A DNA stretch of 64,000 bases from an uncultured Draconibacterium sp. (lineage in GTDB: Bacteria; Bacteroidota; Bacteroidia; Bacteroidales; Prolixibacteraceae), in assembly GCF_963677155.1 (NCBI RefSeq), contig NZ_OY781884.1:3344501-3408500 (forward strand), read 5' to 3'. A program made the translations under genes and the position numbers. A model generated the notes under the pieces. It was not told the origin of the DNA. It was given only the letters and a program-made list of their open reading frames with translations, and ran no database searches. Below are positions 9,164 to 18,348 of this stretch, piece after piece; position 1 is the first letter of the stretch; each line of letters opens with the position of its first letter.

Positions 9164-9496
9164 ATGAAGCGTGTAAATAATAATTACGAAACAATGGTAG
9201 AAGCCATTGAAGACTTAAAAGCGAGAGGTTATTCTGGCAACTTTACTATTGAACAGAAGGGAGTTCTTTCTGATAGTGAAAGTTCACGGACTTATTTGCC
9301 ATCGAGTGTTGAGTTGCACGAATTGCACCGTTTCGAGGGAGCCACAAATCCTTCGGATATGAGCATTTTATATGCAGTTGAAACCGATACCGGTAAAAAA
9401 GGAACAGTGGTAGATGCCTTTGGTGTTGATGGTTCTGAAATTGTTTCGAAGTTTATGAACCATGTTGCTCAAAAACAATTTGAAAAGCGGAAGTAA
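9164..9496 (+). CDS. Small conserved Bacteroidota protein of unknown function
   Basis: A soluble 110-residue protein with an ordered start (YETMVEAIEDLKARGY), a middle segment ELHRFEGATNPSDMSILYA and a C-terminal GTVVDAFGVDGSEI. This pattern matches a short family widespread in Bacteroidota that is often labelled a phosphoribosylpyrophosphate synthetase. The label looks unjustified, because no PRPP-binding motif is present. No signal peptide or membrane segment is seen. It lies 74 bases upstream of the Mla operon on the same strand and may or may not share its promoter. Confidence 0.72.
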   Translation: MKRVNNNYETMVEAIEDLKARGYSGNFTIEQKGVLSDSESSRTYLPSSVELHELHRFEGATNPSDMSILYAVETDTGKKGTVVDAFGVDGSEIVSKFMNHVAQKQFEKRK

Positions 9497-9570
9497 TCAG
9501 TACAAAATGGCTCGAAACTGGGAGATGTTAGCAAGTAGCTGTAGGCTTGTCAAATAATACAACATTATAA

Positions 9571-10356
9571 ATGCGAAAATTCAAGATACAATTAAGTAGT
9601 TCAATCGAAAGCTTTCTTATCGATATTGGAGACATGGTATGGTTTACATTAGAGGTAATCCGACAATTTTTTATGGCTCCTTTCGAGCACCGCGAACTGA
9701 TAAAACAAAGCTATTACATCGGTAACAAAACGTTGCCACTTATTTCAATTACCGGATTTATAATGGGTTTGGTGCTTACATTACAATCCAGACCGGTTTT
9801 AGTAGAATTTGGTGCCCAAAACTTATTGCCGGGTATGATTTCGGTTTCGGTAGTGCGCGAAATAGGCCCGGTAATTACCGCCTTGTTGTGTGCCGGAAAA
9901 ATTAGTTCGGGAATTGGAGCCGAGCTGGGGGCTATGAAAGTTACCGAACAGTTGGATGCCATGGAAGTTTCGGGCACAAAACCACTAAATTTTGTAGTAG
10001 CAACGCGAGTTCTGGCAACTACTATGCTGGTGCCTTTACTCGTTATTTTTGCCGATGCTATAGCTTTAATCGGATCTTTTGTTGCGGTGCGTATGTATGA
10101 AGATATTTCATTCATACTATTTATCTCACGCGCTTTCGATTCGTTAAGTTTTACAGATATCGTACCGGCTACGATTAAAACTTTCTTTTTTGGATTTTTT
10201 ATTGGCCTGATAGGAACCTATAAAGGATATACCACCGGTCGCGGAACAGAATCGGTTGGACGTTCAGCCAACTCGGCCGTTGTTACTGCTTCGTTGGTAA
10301 TATTTGTTATCGACCTCCTGGCGGTTCAGGTGTCGAGTTTAATTTTTAAGGTTTAA
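9571..10356 (+). CDS. mlaE: MlaE-family ABC permease, phospholipid transport
   Basis: The permease of an MCE lipid transporter, 261 residues with about five or six membrane helices. Diagnostic segments are GFIMGLVLTLQSRPVL near residue 62, the EIGPVITALLCAGKISSGIGAE motif around 95-117 with the conserved Gly and Glu, and MKVTEQLDAMEVSGT around 120. It works with the ATPase and MCE protein encoded immediately downstream to move phospholipids between inner and outer membranes. The stop is two bases from the next start, so the operon is tightly coupled. Confidence 0.95.
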   Translation: MRKFKIQLSSSIESFLIDIGDMVWFTLEVIRQFFMAPFEHRELIKQSYYIGNKTLPLISITGFIMGLVLTLQSRPVLVEFGAQNLLPGMISVSVVREIGPVITALLCAGKISSGIGAELGAMKVTEQLDAMEVSGTKPLNFVVATRVLATTMLVPLLVIFADAIALIGSFVAVRMYEDISFILFISRAFDSLSFTDIVPATIKTFFFGFFIGLIGTYKGYTTGRGTESVGRSANSAVVTASLVIFVIDLLAVQVSSLIFKV

Positions 10357-10358
10357 AC

Positions 10359-11096
10359 ATGAGTACTGAAAGTGTAATAGAAATACGAAACCTGATAAAA
10401 TCGTTTAACGGAACCCGGATTCTGAAAGGTATTGACCTGGATTTAATGCACGGAGAAAATATTGCCATTTTGGGGCAATCGGGAACAGGAAAATCGGTGC
10501 TTACAAAGTGCATTGTAGGATTAATTGAAGCCGACTCGGGAACGATAAGCGTTTTAGGAAAAGACCTTAGCTCCATCGGTTTTGAAGAGATGGAAGAGCT
10601 GCGAAAAAAAATTGGTTACCTGTTTCAGGGAGGGGCATTATACGATTCGATGACAGTGCGTGAAAATCTCGAATTTCCGATTCGCAGAACACAAACGCTA
10701 AAACGAAATAAAAGCGAGGTGAAGACAATGATTGAAGAAGCCCTGGAGAATGTTGGATTGCTGGATGCAATTGATAAAATGCCATCGGAATTATCGGGTG
10801 GAATGAAAAAGCGGGTAGGACTGGCACGAACCCTGATTTTAAAACCGCGAATTATACTTTACGATGAACCCACAACCGGACTTGATCCGGTAACTTCGGG
10901 AGAAATCAGCGAGTTAATACTGGAGGTACAGGAGAAATACAATACGTCATCGATAATAATTACGCACGATATGAAATGTGCCGAGATTACAGCAAACCGC
11001 CTGAAATTAATGATTGAAGGAAAGTTTTATGCTGAAGGAACTTTTACTGAGTTAAAGCAAAGTGAAGATAAAACAATAAACGCTTATTTTAAATAA
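10359..11096 (+). CDS. mlaF: MlaF-family ABC ATPase, phospholipid transport
   Basis: A 245-residue soluble ATPase. Walker A is GQSGTGKSV, the Q-loop region is YLFQGGALYDSMTV, the signature is LSGGMKKRVGLAR, Walker B is IILYDEPTTGLDP and the switch His lies in IITHDM. The GGAL-YDSMTV stretch and the LSGGMKKR form of the signature are typical of the MlaF branch rather than of other importers. All catalytic residues are present. It sits between the permease and MCE genes with two- and five-base gaps. Confidence 0.95.
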   Translation: MSTESVIEIRNLIKSFNGTRILKGIDLDLMHGENIAILGQSGTGKSVLTKCIVGLIEADSGTISVLGKDLSSIGFEEMEELRKKIGYLFQGGALYDSMTVRENLEFPIRRTQTLKRNKSEVKTMIEEALENVGLLDAIDKMPSELSGGMKKRVGLARTLILKPRIILYDEPTTGLDPVTSGEISELILEVQEKYNTSSIIITHDMKCAEITANRLKLMIEGKFYAEGTFTELKQSEDKTINAYFK

Positions 11097-11101
11097 ACGC
11101 C

Positions 11102-12037
11102 ATGAAAGAGAATAAAAACCGTTCGTTAAGATTAGGAATTATGGTAACAGTTGGTTTGGCCCTGTTTGCCTGGGGAATTTACTATTTAGGAAGCCAACGC
11201 AAACTTTTTACTTCATCAATAACTGTTAAAAGCTATTTCAACAATGTTTCAGGACTGGTGGAAGGTAATAAAGTCAGGTATTCAGGAATTACTGTTGGAT
11301 CAGTTTCTGATATTCGAATTGTGTCCGATTCAACAATTCTTGTAGAAATGACTGTTGAAAAGAATACCCGAAAATTTATTCGTAAAGATTCGAAAGTGGA
11401 GATAAACAGCGATGGTTTAATGGGAAGTAAAATTGTAAATATTTTGCCAGGAACTTCAGCCGCAGGCAGTGTTGATGATGACGAGTTTTTAATGACAATT
11501 AACCCGATTGAGCTGGAAGATGTGCTTGAAGAAGTTAAAATGGTAATTCTTGACGGTAAAAAAGTGACCAAAAATTTAATTGAAATTACCAACAAAATAA
11601 ACAATGGAGATGGCGACTTGGCTTTGCTGCTAAACGACAATACAATAACTACACACATTGATAAAATTGGCGACGAACTGGCTCAAACTACCGAAAATGT
11701 TAATAGCATTACAAAAAAGATTGATAATGGCGAAGGAGATCTTGGACGGTTAATTAACGAAACAGTTATTAGCGACGAGCTGAAACAAGTGGCACAAAAT
11801 TTTAATCAGGCAAGTTTAACAGCCGATTCGGTAAGTACTGAAATGTTGAAATTTAGCCGCGAGCTGAATGCCGGAAATGGAACTTTGTCGAAATTGGTTT
11901 ACGATGATAGAATGGCGAAACATCTGGATACTACAATTGTAAAAGCAGGCGAAGGTATTGATGATGTTGTTAAAGCTGCTAATACCATCGAGTCGAGCTG
12001 GATATTCAATCTTTTCTCGAAGAAAAAGAAGGAGTAG
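11102..12037 (+). CDS. mlaD: MlaD-family MCE-domain substrate-binding protein
   Basis: A 311-residue protein with one N-terminal membrane anchor (about residues 10-27), then one MCE domain (about 38-115) containing FNNVSGLVEGNKVRYSGI and the conserved GSKIVNILPG. A long helical C-terminal region follows, with internally repeated segments of the form NNGDGDLALLLND, NGEGDLGRLINE and AGNGTLSKLVYDD, each ending in a predicted helix. The MCE domain should form a ring carrying lipid across the periplasm. The repeated C-terminal segments are common in Bacteroidota and plant (TGD2-like) MCE proteins. A terminator follows, so the operon ends here. Confidence 0.93.
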   Translation: MKENKNRSLRLGIMVTVGLALFAWGIYYLGSQRKLFTSSITVKSYFNNVSGLVEGNKVRYSGITVGSVSDIRIVSDSTILVEMTVEKNTRKFIRKDSKVEINSDGLMGSKIVNILPGTSAAGSVDDDEFLMTINPIELEDVLEEVKMVILDGKKVTKNLIEITNKINNGDGDLALLLNDNTITTHIDKIGDELAQTTENVNSITKKIDNGEGDLGRLINETVISDELKQVAQNFNQASLTADSVSTEMLKFSRELNAGNGTLSKLVYDDRMAKHLDTTIVKAGEGIDDVVKAANTIESSWIFNLFSKKKKE

Positions 12038-12069
12038 GTCTAAAATGTTGTGGCAAATACTTTAGTATG

Positions 12070-12100
12070 AAAGACAGACCGAAAAATCTGTCTTTTTTTT
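12070..12100 (+). terminator. Terminator of the Mla operon
   Basis: AAGACAGA and TCTGTCTT form an eight-pair stem around an eight-base loop, followed directly by a run of eight T. It is 33 bases after the MlaD stop. Confidence 0.8.
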
Positions 12101-12175
12101 ATCAAAAAACCGATCGCTACATTTTTTATAAAAGGAATTTCGAATGAACACATGAATAGCACCGAAAAAATAAGA

Positions 12176-12205
12176 CAAAAAAATTGCCTGATTTATTCAG
12201 GCAAT
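12176..12205 (-). terminator. Terminator after the single-domain response regulator
   Basis: On the minus strand ATTGCCTGA and TCAGGCAAT form a perfect nine-pair stem with a five-base loop, followed by a run of T. It lies 45 bases beyond the stop of the response regulator at 12250 and faces the Mla terminator, so the two operons are insulated from each other. Confidence 0.8.
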
Positions 12206-12249
12206 AAAATATGATGTGGAATTTTTTATACAACTTGAGGAAACAACTT

Positions 12250-12651
12250 CTAATGTACGGTTTCATTAATCAACAGTTCCAGAAAATCGGTCGACAATGG
12301 TTTTTCAAGATATGCACTCACAAATGGATACTTCATCACCTTATTGCGGTCGTCTTGTTTTTGCGACGATGTACATACAAAAACCTCAATTGATTCTTTC
12401 AGTTTTTTTAGCTCATCAAAATACTGCAGAAACTTAAATCCGCCCATAACCGGCATGTACAGGTCTAAAAGAATGTAATCCGGCAAATCTTCTTTATTGT
12501 TTATTCGTTTTAAATATTCGATACCTTGCTGAGCGTTTTCGAAATGTATAAGATAATCCGATAATTTCTTCTGTTCTAAAATAGAGTTATAAATACGCAT
12601 CATCTCTGTATCGTCATCTATGAATATAATTTTCTTATACTCTGTATTCAT
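12250..12651 (-). CDS. Single-domain response regulator (receiver only)
   Basis: About 133 residues forming one receiver domain: IIFIDDD supplies the acidic pocket, LLDLYMPVMGG carries the phospho-acceptor Asp, VFVCTSS the switch Thr or Ser, and the conserved Lys is in LEKPLS. There is no output domain. It probably relays phosphate in the same pathway as the hybrid kinase and NtrC-type regulator upstream, like CheY or Spo0F types. The ATG at 12651 gives the natural receiver N-terminus; the frame upstream of it encodes no recognisable domain. Confidence 0.88.
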   Translation of the reverse strand: MNTEYKKIIFIDDDTEMMRIYNSILEQKKLSDYLIHFENAQQGIEYLKRINNKEDLPDYILLDLYMPVMGGFKFLQYFDELKKLKESIEVFVCTSSQKQDDRNKVMKYPFVSAYLEKPLSTDFLELLINETVH

Positions 12652-12738
12652 CCCCATTTTATAATTTGTTTTGCTATATGTAACCCAAATATCATTCCAA
12701 AATACTAATAGCAAACCTCATTATTGAACGCTTTTAAA

Positions 12739-14109
12739 CTATAGTTTTATATCATACAATTTTATTTTGTTGTAGAGTGTTTTTCGGTCGATATTCAGAA
12801 TCTTTGCTGCCTTTGATTTGTTGTAACCGGCTTCCTGAATGGTTTCTATAATCAGCTTTTTTTCAATTTCTGAAGAAGCATGTTTTAATTTTGAATTTGA
12901 GTTAATGTCTTGTAGTAGTGTCGTTTGTGTAGTGTTGTCGCCAGTTGCCGGATGCAAAATCTCCGATGGGAAACAATCGGTGTCAATTTGTTCTCCTTCG
13001 GCCATTAACACGGCTCTTTTTATCACGTTTTTTAACTCGCGGAGGTTGCCGTACCACGGATATTTTAAGATAACAGATTCGGCCTCGGGAGTAACTCCGG
13101 TAATATTCCGGTTAAGCTCTTTGTTGGCACTGTCGATAAAATGATTCATAAAAACATTAATATCCTCAGGGCGTTCGCGCAACGGAGGTAGGGTAATTTT
13201 AAATTCGTTCAGTCGATGATACAAATCTTCCCTGAAATTATTTTCTTTTACTTCGTGGTTTAAATCATCGTTTGTTGCTGCAATTATGCGAATGTCGATA
13301 CTTTTTTGTTTCTCATCACCTAAACGCGAAACTACCCGTTCCTGGATAGCCCGCAACAGTTTTAACTGAACATCATAACTCAGGTTCCCGATTTCATCGA
13401 GAAAAAGCGTACCGCCATCGGCCTTCTGAAAAACACCAACTTTATCAGAAATTGCTCCTGTAAACGAGCCTTTTATGTGCCCGAAAAGTTCGCTGTTTGC
13501 CAGCTCTTTCGGAATGGCACCACAGTCGATTGCTAAAAACGGTTTATCTTTTCGCAAGCTGTTTTCGTGAATAAAACGCGCAATATATTCTTTCCCAATT
13601 CCGGTTTCGCCCGAAACAATAACCGACATGTCGGTAGGTGCCACTTTGCGAGCCAGGTTGATAGAATATTTCATTTTCGAGCTTTCGCCAATAATAAAAT
13701 CGCCGTTTGAATAAACTGTTTTACGGTTTTTGGGAGCTGCAGAAGGAGCTTGTTTTGCCAGTAGTTTTTTTATCAACCCCAAAAGTTCTTCTTGCTGAAT
13801 GGGCTTTGTAATGTAATCGCTGGCTCCTAGTTTCATTAATTTTACTGCCATTCTAACATCGGCATAGGCTGTCATTATAACTACCGGAACCGACTGCTTA
13901 ATGGCCTTGAGTTGTTGCATAAGGTCGAGCCCGCTGGTATCGGGCAACCTGAAATCGCATAAGACAAGGTCGAATTGCTTGTCTTTAAAAAGTTGGAGTG
14001 CACTTTTTCCGTTGAACGCGATTTCGGCACTGTACTCATTATTTTGAAGATGTTTTTTTAAAATCTTACAGATAAATGTATCATCGTCAATAATCAATAT
14101 CTTCTTCAT
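12739..14109 (-). CDS. NtrC-family sigma-54-dependent response regulator
   Basis: A 456-residue regulator in three parts. The receiver (1-120) has ILIIDDD, LVLCDFRLPD with the phospho-Asp, and ITKPI. The AAA+ domain (about 140-370) has Walker A GETGIGKE, the sigma-54 contact loop as GSFTGA and Walker B GGTLFLDEIG. The C-terminal Fis-type helix-turn-helix contains GYNKSKAAKILNIDRKTLYNK. The contact loop has Ser where GAFTGA has Ala, a common variant. It should drive sigma-54 promoters on phosphorylation. It lies between the hybrid kinase and the lone receiver on the same strand. Targets are unknown; nearby stress genes are candidates by position only. Confidence 0.95.
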   Translation of the reverse strand: MKKILIIDDDTFICKILKKHLQNNEYSAEIAFNGKSALQLFKDKQFDLVLCDFRLPDTSGLDLMQQLKAIKQSVPVVIMTAYADVRMAVKLMKLGASDYITKPIQQEELLGLIKKLLAKQAPSAAPKNRKTVYSNGDFIIGESSKMKYSINLARKVAPTDMSVIVSGETGIGKEYIARFIHENSLRKDKPFLAIDCGAIPKELANSELFGHIKGSFTGAISDKVGVFQKADGGTLFLDEIGNLSYDVQLKLLRAIQERVVSRLGDEKQKSIDIRIIAATNDDLNHEVKENNFREDLYHRLNEFKITLPPLRERPEDINVFMNHFIDSANKELNRNITGVTPEAESVILKYPWYGNLRELKNVIKRAVLMAEGEQIDTDCFPSEILHPATGDNTTQTTLLQDINSNSKLKHASSEIEKKLIIETIQEAGYNKSKAAKILNIDRKTLYNKIKLYDIKL

Positions 14110-14175
14110 TTATTGAATTTATGTTGGTATAAAATTATACAAAAGTGCAACCAAAAAGTTTAATGCAAATTATTT

Positions 14176-16605
14176 CTATTTTTTAGCGGCTTTTGCCTGT
14201 TCTACTATTTCTTCTATTTGGGTAGAAACGTTGTTTACTGTTTCGGGCAGCACGTCAAATTGCTGACTTCTTAATGCCAGGTCTTCAATTTTCGAAAGCG
14301 CGTTTGCTACTCCTGCAAGTTTAAAAAATTTAAACGAAGGAATGGCTTTATGTGCTCTTTCTCCAATTGTTTCCCAGTCCTTATTTTCTAATCCTTTTTT
14401 GAACTCCTTGAGCAATGCTTCTGCATTTTCAGTAAAATTGTCGATCATCGAATTAAAGAACTCTGTGTCGCCGGCAGCTGTTTTTTCCAGATCCTGCACG
14501 TTAAATGAGTCGGATGTTGCTGGCTTCTGAGCCGCTGCTTCGTTTATGGCCGGACTTTGTTTATTGTTATTTTCAATTTGTAAAATATTACAAATTTTGT
14601 TGTATAACTCCAGCTCGTTGAAAGGTTTTATAGCATAATCGTTAAAACCAACTTTCAGGTAACTGTTAATATCGGTTTTTAGCGCATTTGCGGTTAGCGC
14701 AATAAATGGTGTTTCAGTATTTAATCCTTTAGTTGCACGTATTTTTTTTACTACATCAACACCATTTTTTCGTGGCATATGAATGTCGAGCAATACCAGA
14801 TCGAACTGTTTATTTTTAAGTGCATCTAAGGCTTCCGCTCCGTCCTCAACCATAATAAAGTCGGTATGCCAGCCTTTTAAAACCAATTCAGATAGCATCC
14901 GGTTATGTTTGTCGTCGTCGGCCAAGAGTATTTTTTTACCGCGTAAAAGGCTGTCATCAAGATTGTACGATTTTTCTTTTTCTTTCCGGGGTTTTGCTTC
15001 TGCTAATTCTAACGGAATGTTTACTTTGAAAGTACTGCCTTCGTTCTTTTTGCTGGTAACGGTAATGTTGCCTTTAAAAAGAGTAACGAGTTTTTTGCAT
15101 ATTCCTAAACCCAGTCCGGCTCCTCCTCGAATTTTTTCTGTTCGTTTGTTGCCTTGCTCAAATACATCAAAAATATACGGCAGGTCTTTTTCTTCAATCC
15201 CAATACCTGTATCGCTTACTTCAAAAACCAGTTCAACCACTTTTTTCGTTTTTCGGACAACTTTTGTGCTTAATTTTATTTGTCCTTTTTCGGTGTATTT
15301 TAATGCATTAACCAGCAAGTTCATTAGTATCTGGCGTAAGCGGAAAGGATCGCCTTTTACAAACCGGGGAAGTGTCTTGTCGGTTGTTATTTCGAATTTC
15401 AGGTTTTTCTCTGCAGCTTGTTTGGTATATACATCCGCCAGCTCGTTGAGTATTTCTTTTATCGAAAAGCTGGTTTTTTCAATGTAAACCTTGTCCATTC
15501 CCAGTTTAAAAAGGAATACAATTTCGTTTACCAAATAAAGGAGGTGTTCGGATGAGTTATTGATTAGTGAAATAAATTTTTGCTGCTGCTCATCCAGGTT
15601 GGTTTTCTTTAATTGGTCGGTGAATCCGATAATTGAATTAAGCGGTGTTCGAATTTCGTGGCTCATATTGGCCAGAAAGATCGATTTTGCCTTGTTGGCA
15701 CGTTGTGCTTCTTCTTTACTTTTTATTAGTTTTTCTTCCAGTATTTTATCTTTTGTAACATTCTGCGAAATAAGAATTCCGGCAAGCGTATTTCCTTCAA
15801 TGTCTTTTACCGGAGCCGCAGCAATGTAATACACGTCTTTTTTATAACGAACTTCTCCCTCGGTAAATTCGCCGTTTATTGCTTTGTTGTAAAATGGAAA
15901 ATAACGCCGTTGATCTTGTTTGGGATACACGTCGAAAAGTGTTTTCCCTATAAAGTTTGAGTTGGTTAAGTTATTCTTTTCTTTTTCTTTTCCGCCAGCG
16001 AGAATATAGCGGTATTCCGGGTCGAACAGAAATACATCCATACCGGGAAGGTTATTTAAAACGATTGATTGGAAATCGGCCAGGTGCACATGCTGAAGAT
16101 CTTTGAACGAATAGTAAACAATAACCCGGTTGTTATCGATGTTACTGGCCAACATGTCAAATTCAAGAACACATTCGCGCTGCTGGTTTACACCCGTTTT
16201 TAGCAGTACTTCGGCTTTTGTGTTCTTTTTTTCGCTTAAAGCCTCAAGAAAAGCCGAATTAAATTTGTTTAGCGTACTGTGTTCAATTAAATCAGCAAGA
16301 TTTAATTTTACCGGACGCTCGGTGTAATTGTTATGGTAGTTTTGAAACCCGGGATCGAGAATTATGTCGGCAGCGGTATTGATGATAAAAACACCGTCTT
16401 TTTTGGTGCGTTCATCTGTTTCCTTTTCTCCAACGATGGAAACGTCCTGGAGTTTTCTTATCCGAATTTTATTGAGGTGAAATGACAGCCACTGTTCGAT
16501 CTGGATCAGGTTTTCTTCGTTGATTTCCTGTTTGTTCAGTAAACTGCTAATTGTTTTTGATAATGTGTTCAGTGAGAGTTTGAAACTGTTAGAGTTGTCG
16601 GGCAT
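14176..16605 (-). CDS. Hybrid histidine kinase with two PAS regions, receiver and HPt domain
   Basis: An 809-residue kinase with no membrane segment, so a cytoplasmic sensor. A PAS-like region lies at about 70-170, and a second PAS region (VFLFDPEYRYILAGG) at about 185-285. The dimerisation domain has [13 protein letters not shown] with the phospho-His at 316. The ATPase domain has the N box MNLLVNALKYTEKG and G boxes VSDTGIGI and GAGLGLGICKKL. A receiver (about 560-680) carries LVLLDIHMPRKNG. The C-terminal HPt domain has ERAHKAIPSFKFF. Both internal relay domains allow His-Asp-His transfer onward to the two response regulators downstream. It is probably the first gene of the three-gene system. 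Confidence 0.95.
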   Translation of the reverse strand: MPDNSNSFKLSLNTLSKTISSLLNKQEINEENLIQIEQWLSFHLNKIRIRKLQDVSIVGEKETDERTKKDGVFIINTAADIILDPGFQNYHNNYTERPVKLNLADLIEHSTLNKFNSAFLEALSEKKNTKAEVLLKTGVNQQRECVLEFDMLASNIDNNRVIVYYSFKDLQHVHLADFQSIVLNNLPGMDVFLFDPEYRYILAGGKEKEKNNLTNSNFIGKTLFDVYPKQDQRRYFPFYNKAINGEFTEGEVRYKKDVYYIAAAPVKDIEGNTLAGILISQNVTKDKILEEKLIKSKEEAQRANKAKSIFLANMSHEIRTPLNSIIGFTDQLKKTNLDEQQQKFISLINNSSEHLLYLVNEIVFLFKLGMDKVYIEKTSFSIKEILNELADVYTKQAAEKNLKFEITTDKTLPRFVKGDPFRLRQILMNLLVNALKYTEKGQIKLSTKVVRKTKKVVELVFEVSDTGIGIEEKDLPYIFDVFEQGNKRTEKIRGGAGLGLGICKKLVTLFKGNITVTSKKNEGSTFKVNIPLELAEAKPRKEKEKSYNLDDSLLRGKKILLADDDKHNRMLSELVLKGWHTDFIMVEDGAEALDALKNKQFDLVLLDIHMPRKNGVDVVKKIRATKGLNTETPFIALTANALKTDINSYLKVGFNDYAIKPFNELELYNKICNILQIENNNKQSPAINEAAAQKPATSDSFNVQDLEKTAAGDTEFFNSMIDNFTENAEALLKEFKKGLENKDWETIGERAHKAIPSFKFFKLAGVANALSKIEDLALRSQQFDVLPETVNNVSTQIEEIVEQAKAAKK

Positions 16606-16786
16606 TGAGTTATAAATTGAAATAGACTATTATTAAAGGGTATAAGATAAATATACTTTTGCAAATATTGAGAAATATCGTGTCTATTATTTATATCAAT
16701 TTAAAGAATTACTCAATTTCCAGAAGAGAGGTGTTTGGCAAACTTTGTTTAGTTTATGTGGTGATGAGTTGACCTGTTTGATGTTT

Positions 16787-17014
16787 CTATTCTTCTTCCT
16801 CGGTTTCCGTTTTAGCAGCACTATTTCTGCGGCCGCGAATTAAATCGAGAACTAAATGGCTTCCAAATTCAAATGCCCAGTCTTTTAGCCCATCGGTAAA
16901 ATTATTTATTATGCCCACCGACGAACCAAGTAGTTGTTTTTCGTTTAATTTCTGTCGGTACTCCAGGTTTTCTTTCATGAGCTCCAGTTCCCGCATATTT
17001 TTTACTCGCTTCAT
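16787..17014 (-). CDS. Small protein of unknown function in the YtxH/holin cluster
   Basis: A 75-residue protein with a basic, helical start, a middle segment IINNFTDGLKDWAFEFGSHLVLDLI and an RGRR followed by an acidic tail. No strong membrane helix is seen, although the middle could be amphipathic. Support comes from position: it is third in line behind the YtxH and holin-like genes on the same strand with a 49-base gap, a grouping seen in other Bacteroidota. Function is not known. Confidence 0.6.
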   Translation of the reverse strand: MKRVKNMRELELMKENLEYRQKLNEKQLLGSSVGIINNFTDGLKDWAFEFGSHLVLDLIRGRRNSAAKTETEEEE

Positions 17015-17063
17015 ATTCTTGTAATGGTTTATGATAACTATTTCTTTTCGGTTGCCGGTTATC

Positions 17064-17429
17064 TTATTTGTGGTCTACTTCATTATCCTCGAACAAAATC
17101 TCCGAGAAATTTGAAAGGAAGAACGAGGTTAATAGTTTTTTTCGGAATAAAAGAAAAACGATTAAAAGTGCAACTAAACTTCCAAGCACAATAAATGCAC
17201 CTTCCAGGTAATTGCCGTAGGTTTCGCCGTACCAAAAGGTAAACACAACTCCGGCAAAAGCCAGTATTAGTGTACACAGCAAAATTATAATGAGCATCCC
17301 GAACAGAATGCTCATGTATTTCGATGTTTTCTTTAAAAACAGGAGCTTAACCAAGTCGATTTTTGTTTGCACATATTGTTTAACGGCTTCGTTAAGCCCT
17401 GCCATACTTTCTGTTAAATTGTCGCTCAT
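17064..17429 (-). CDS. Phage-holin-like (DUF1469/holin-X type) two-helix membrane protein
   Basis: A 121-residue protein with an amphipathic start (LNEAVKQYVQTKIDLVKLL) and two adjacent membrane helices (about 38-65 and 75-98) separated by WYGETYGNYLEGA. This layout matches the phage holin family superfamily 3 label, which in free-living bacteria is usually a chromosomal envelope protein and not a lysis gene. It follows YtxH by 33 bases and precedes the 75-residue gene, forming a three-gene stress-type operon. No phage genes are nearby. Confidence 0.78.
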   Translation of the reverse strand: MSDNLTESMAGLNEAVKQYVQTKIDLVKLLFLKKTSKYMSILFGMLIIILLCTLILAFAGVVFTFWYGETYGNYLEGAFIVLGSLVALLIVFLLFRKKLLTSFFLSNFSEILFEDNEVDHK

Positions 17430-17462
17430 TTTTTTACTTCTAATTGTGAAAAATTACAATTA

Positions 17463-17759
17463 TTAGTTCGCGGCTGCATCTTTGGCTGTTTTAGCCTTCG
17501 AATTCACTTTTTCTTTAATTTTTTCTTCCGTTTCTTCGGCTTTTGTGCGCATTTCTGAAACCACGTCGTTCAGTTTATCTTTAATTTCATCTACTTTATC
17601 TCCAATAGAATCAGAAACATCTTGCGAAGTTCTTTTAATCTGTTTGTTTAGTTTCTTACGTGTTTTCACGCCTTTGTCCGGAGCTACTAAAATTCCGGTT
17701 AATGCTCCTGCTGCTGCTCCTGCAATAAATCCCATCAATACATTTGTTGTTTTACTCAT
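17463..17759 (-). CDS. YtxH-domain general-stress protein
   Basis: A 98-residue protein with a glycine/alanine-rich N-terminal membrane segment, GFIAGAAAGALTGILVAPD, followed by KGVKTRKKL and a long charged helical tail rich in Lys, Glu and Ala. That is the YtxH pattern known from general-stress regulons. It is first in the three-gene minus-strand cluster and is divergent from the 18049 small membrane gene, with 289 bases between them that must hold both promoters. Confidence 0.88.
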   Translation of the reverse strand: MSKTTNVLMGFIAGAAAGALTGILVAPDKGVKTRKKLNKQIKRTSQDVSDSIGDKVDEIKDKLNDVVSEMRTKAEETEEKIKEKVNSKAKTAKDAAAN

Positions 17760-18048
17760 GATAAAAGTTTTTAAGGTTATTATTAAATTGTTTTCTAATC
17801 TCTGTAATTCCTTTTAGAAAATTCCATTCCATTCTGCCAGTGTATTAGTTAGGATAGTATAAAAGGCAGATTTTAAGAGGTGTACGAGGTGTTGTGTGTT
17901 TTGGTTGCATACCCGCATTGTTGAGAATATTCTACAGTTATTGTGTAATGTGTAGAATTGTCTCAGGCGCAAAGGTGTTGAACCATTGTTTTTTTAAGCT
18001 TTTATGTGATTGGCACAATTTTGCCTATGGTTAAGCGAAACGTTAAAT

Positions 18049-18267
18049 ATGAAAATTATGAAAGCATTAGGAACTATTTTACTTTTATTAGGATTAGCCG
18101 GAACAATATTTTTTGGAATACAGGCTCTAAATAACTCGGAGACATTTAGTTTTTTAGGAGTTGATGTTGCCTTAAGCAGTGCTAATTGGACACCCGTAAT
18201 TATAAGTGGAGTTTTTGCAATACTCGGTGTTATTATTTTAACGGTGTGGAAAAGGAAAGTGGTTTAG
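18049..18267 (+). CDS. Small two-helix membrane protein
   Basis: About 72 residues with two membrane helices: ALGTILLLLGLAGTIFFGIQAL at the start and WTPVIISGVFAILGVIILTVW near the end, followed by a short basic tail. The organisation resembles DUF3185-like stress membrane proteins, but the assignment is tentative. The frame is open upstream to a TTG at 18010, which would add an unconvincing stretch, so ATG 18049 is preferred; ATG 18058 is an equally plausible start. A strong terminator follows after about 50 bases, so it is probably transcribed alone. Confidence 0.68.
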   Translation: MKIMKALGTILLLLGLAGTIFFGIQALNNSETFSFLGVDVALSSANWTPVIISGVFAILGVIILTVWKRKVV

Positions 18268-18313
18268 GCGATATATACAGGTATTTTTTAGTTCATTAAA
18301 TATATTGATTTGC

Positions 18314-18348
18314 AGAAGCAGTTACACGAAAAATGTAGCTGCTTTTTT
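18314..18348 (+). terminator. Terminator after the small membrane protein gene
   Basis: AAGCAGTTACA and TGTAGCTGCTT form an eleven-pair stem with one G-U pair and a seven-base loop, ending in six T. Confidence 0.85.

Noticed and set aside
9164..9496. Phosphoribosylpyrophosphate synthetase function for the 110-residue protein
   Set aside because: Far too short and no PRPP-binding or catalytic motif is visible.
17064..17429. Holin-like gene as evidence of a prophage
   Set aside because: No other phage genes nearby; the neighbours are stress membrane proteins and this family is commonly chromosomal.
18014..18029. TGGCACAATTTTGCC upstream of the 18049 gene as a sigma-54 -24/-12 promoter
   Set aside because: The GG-GC distance is one base short of the strict spacing, and sigma-54 promoters rarely tolerate this.
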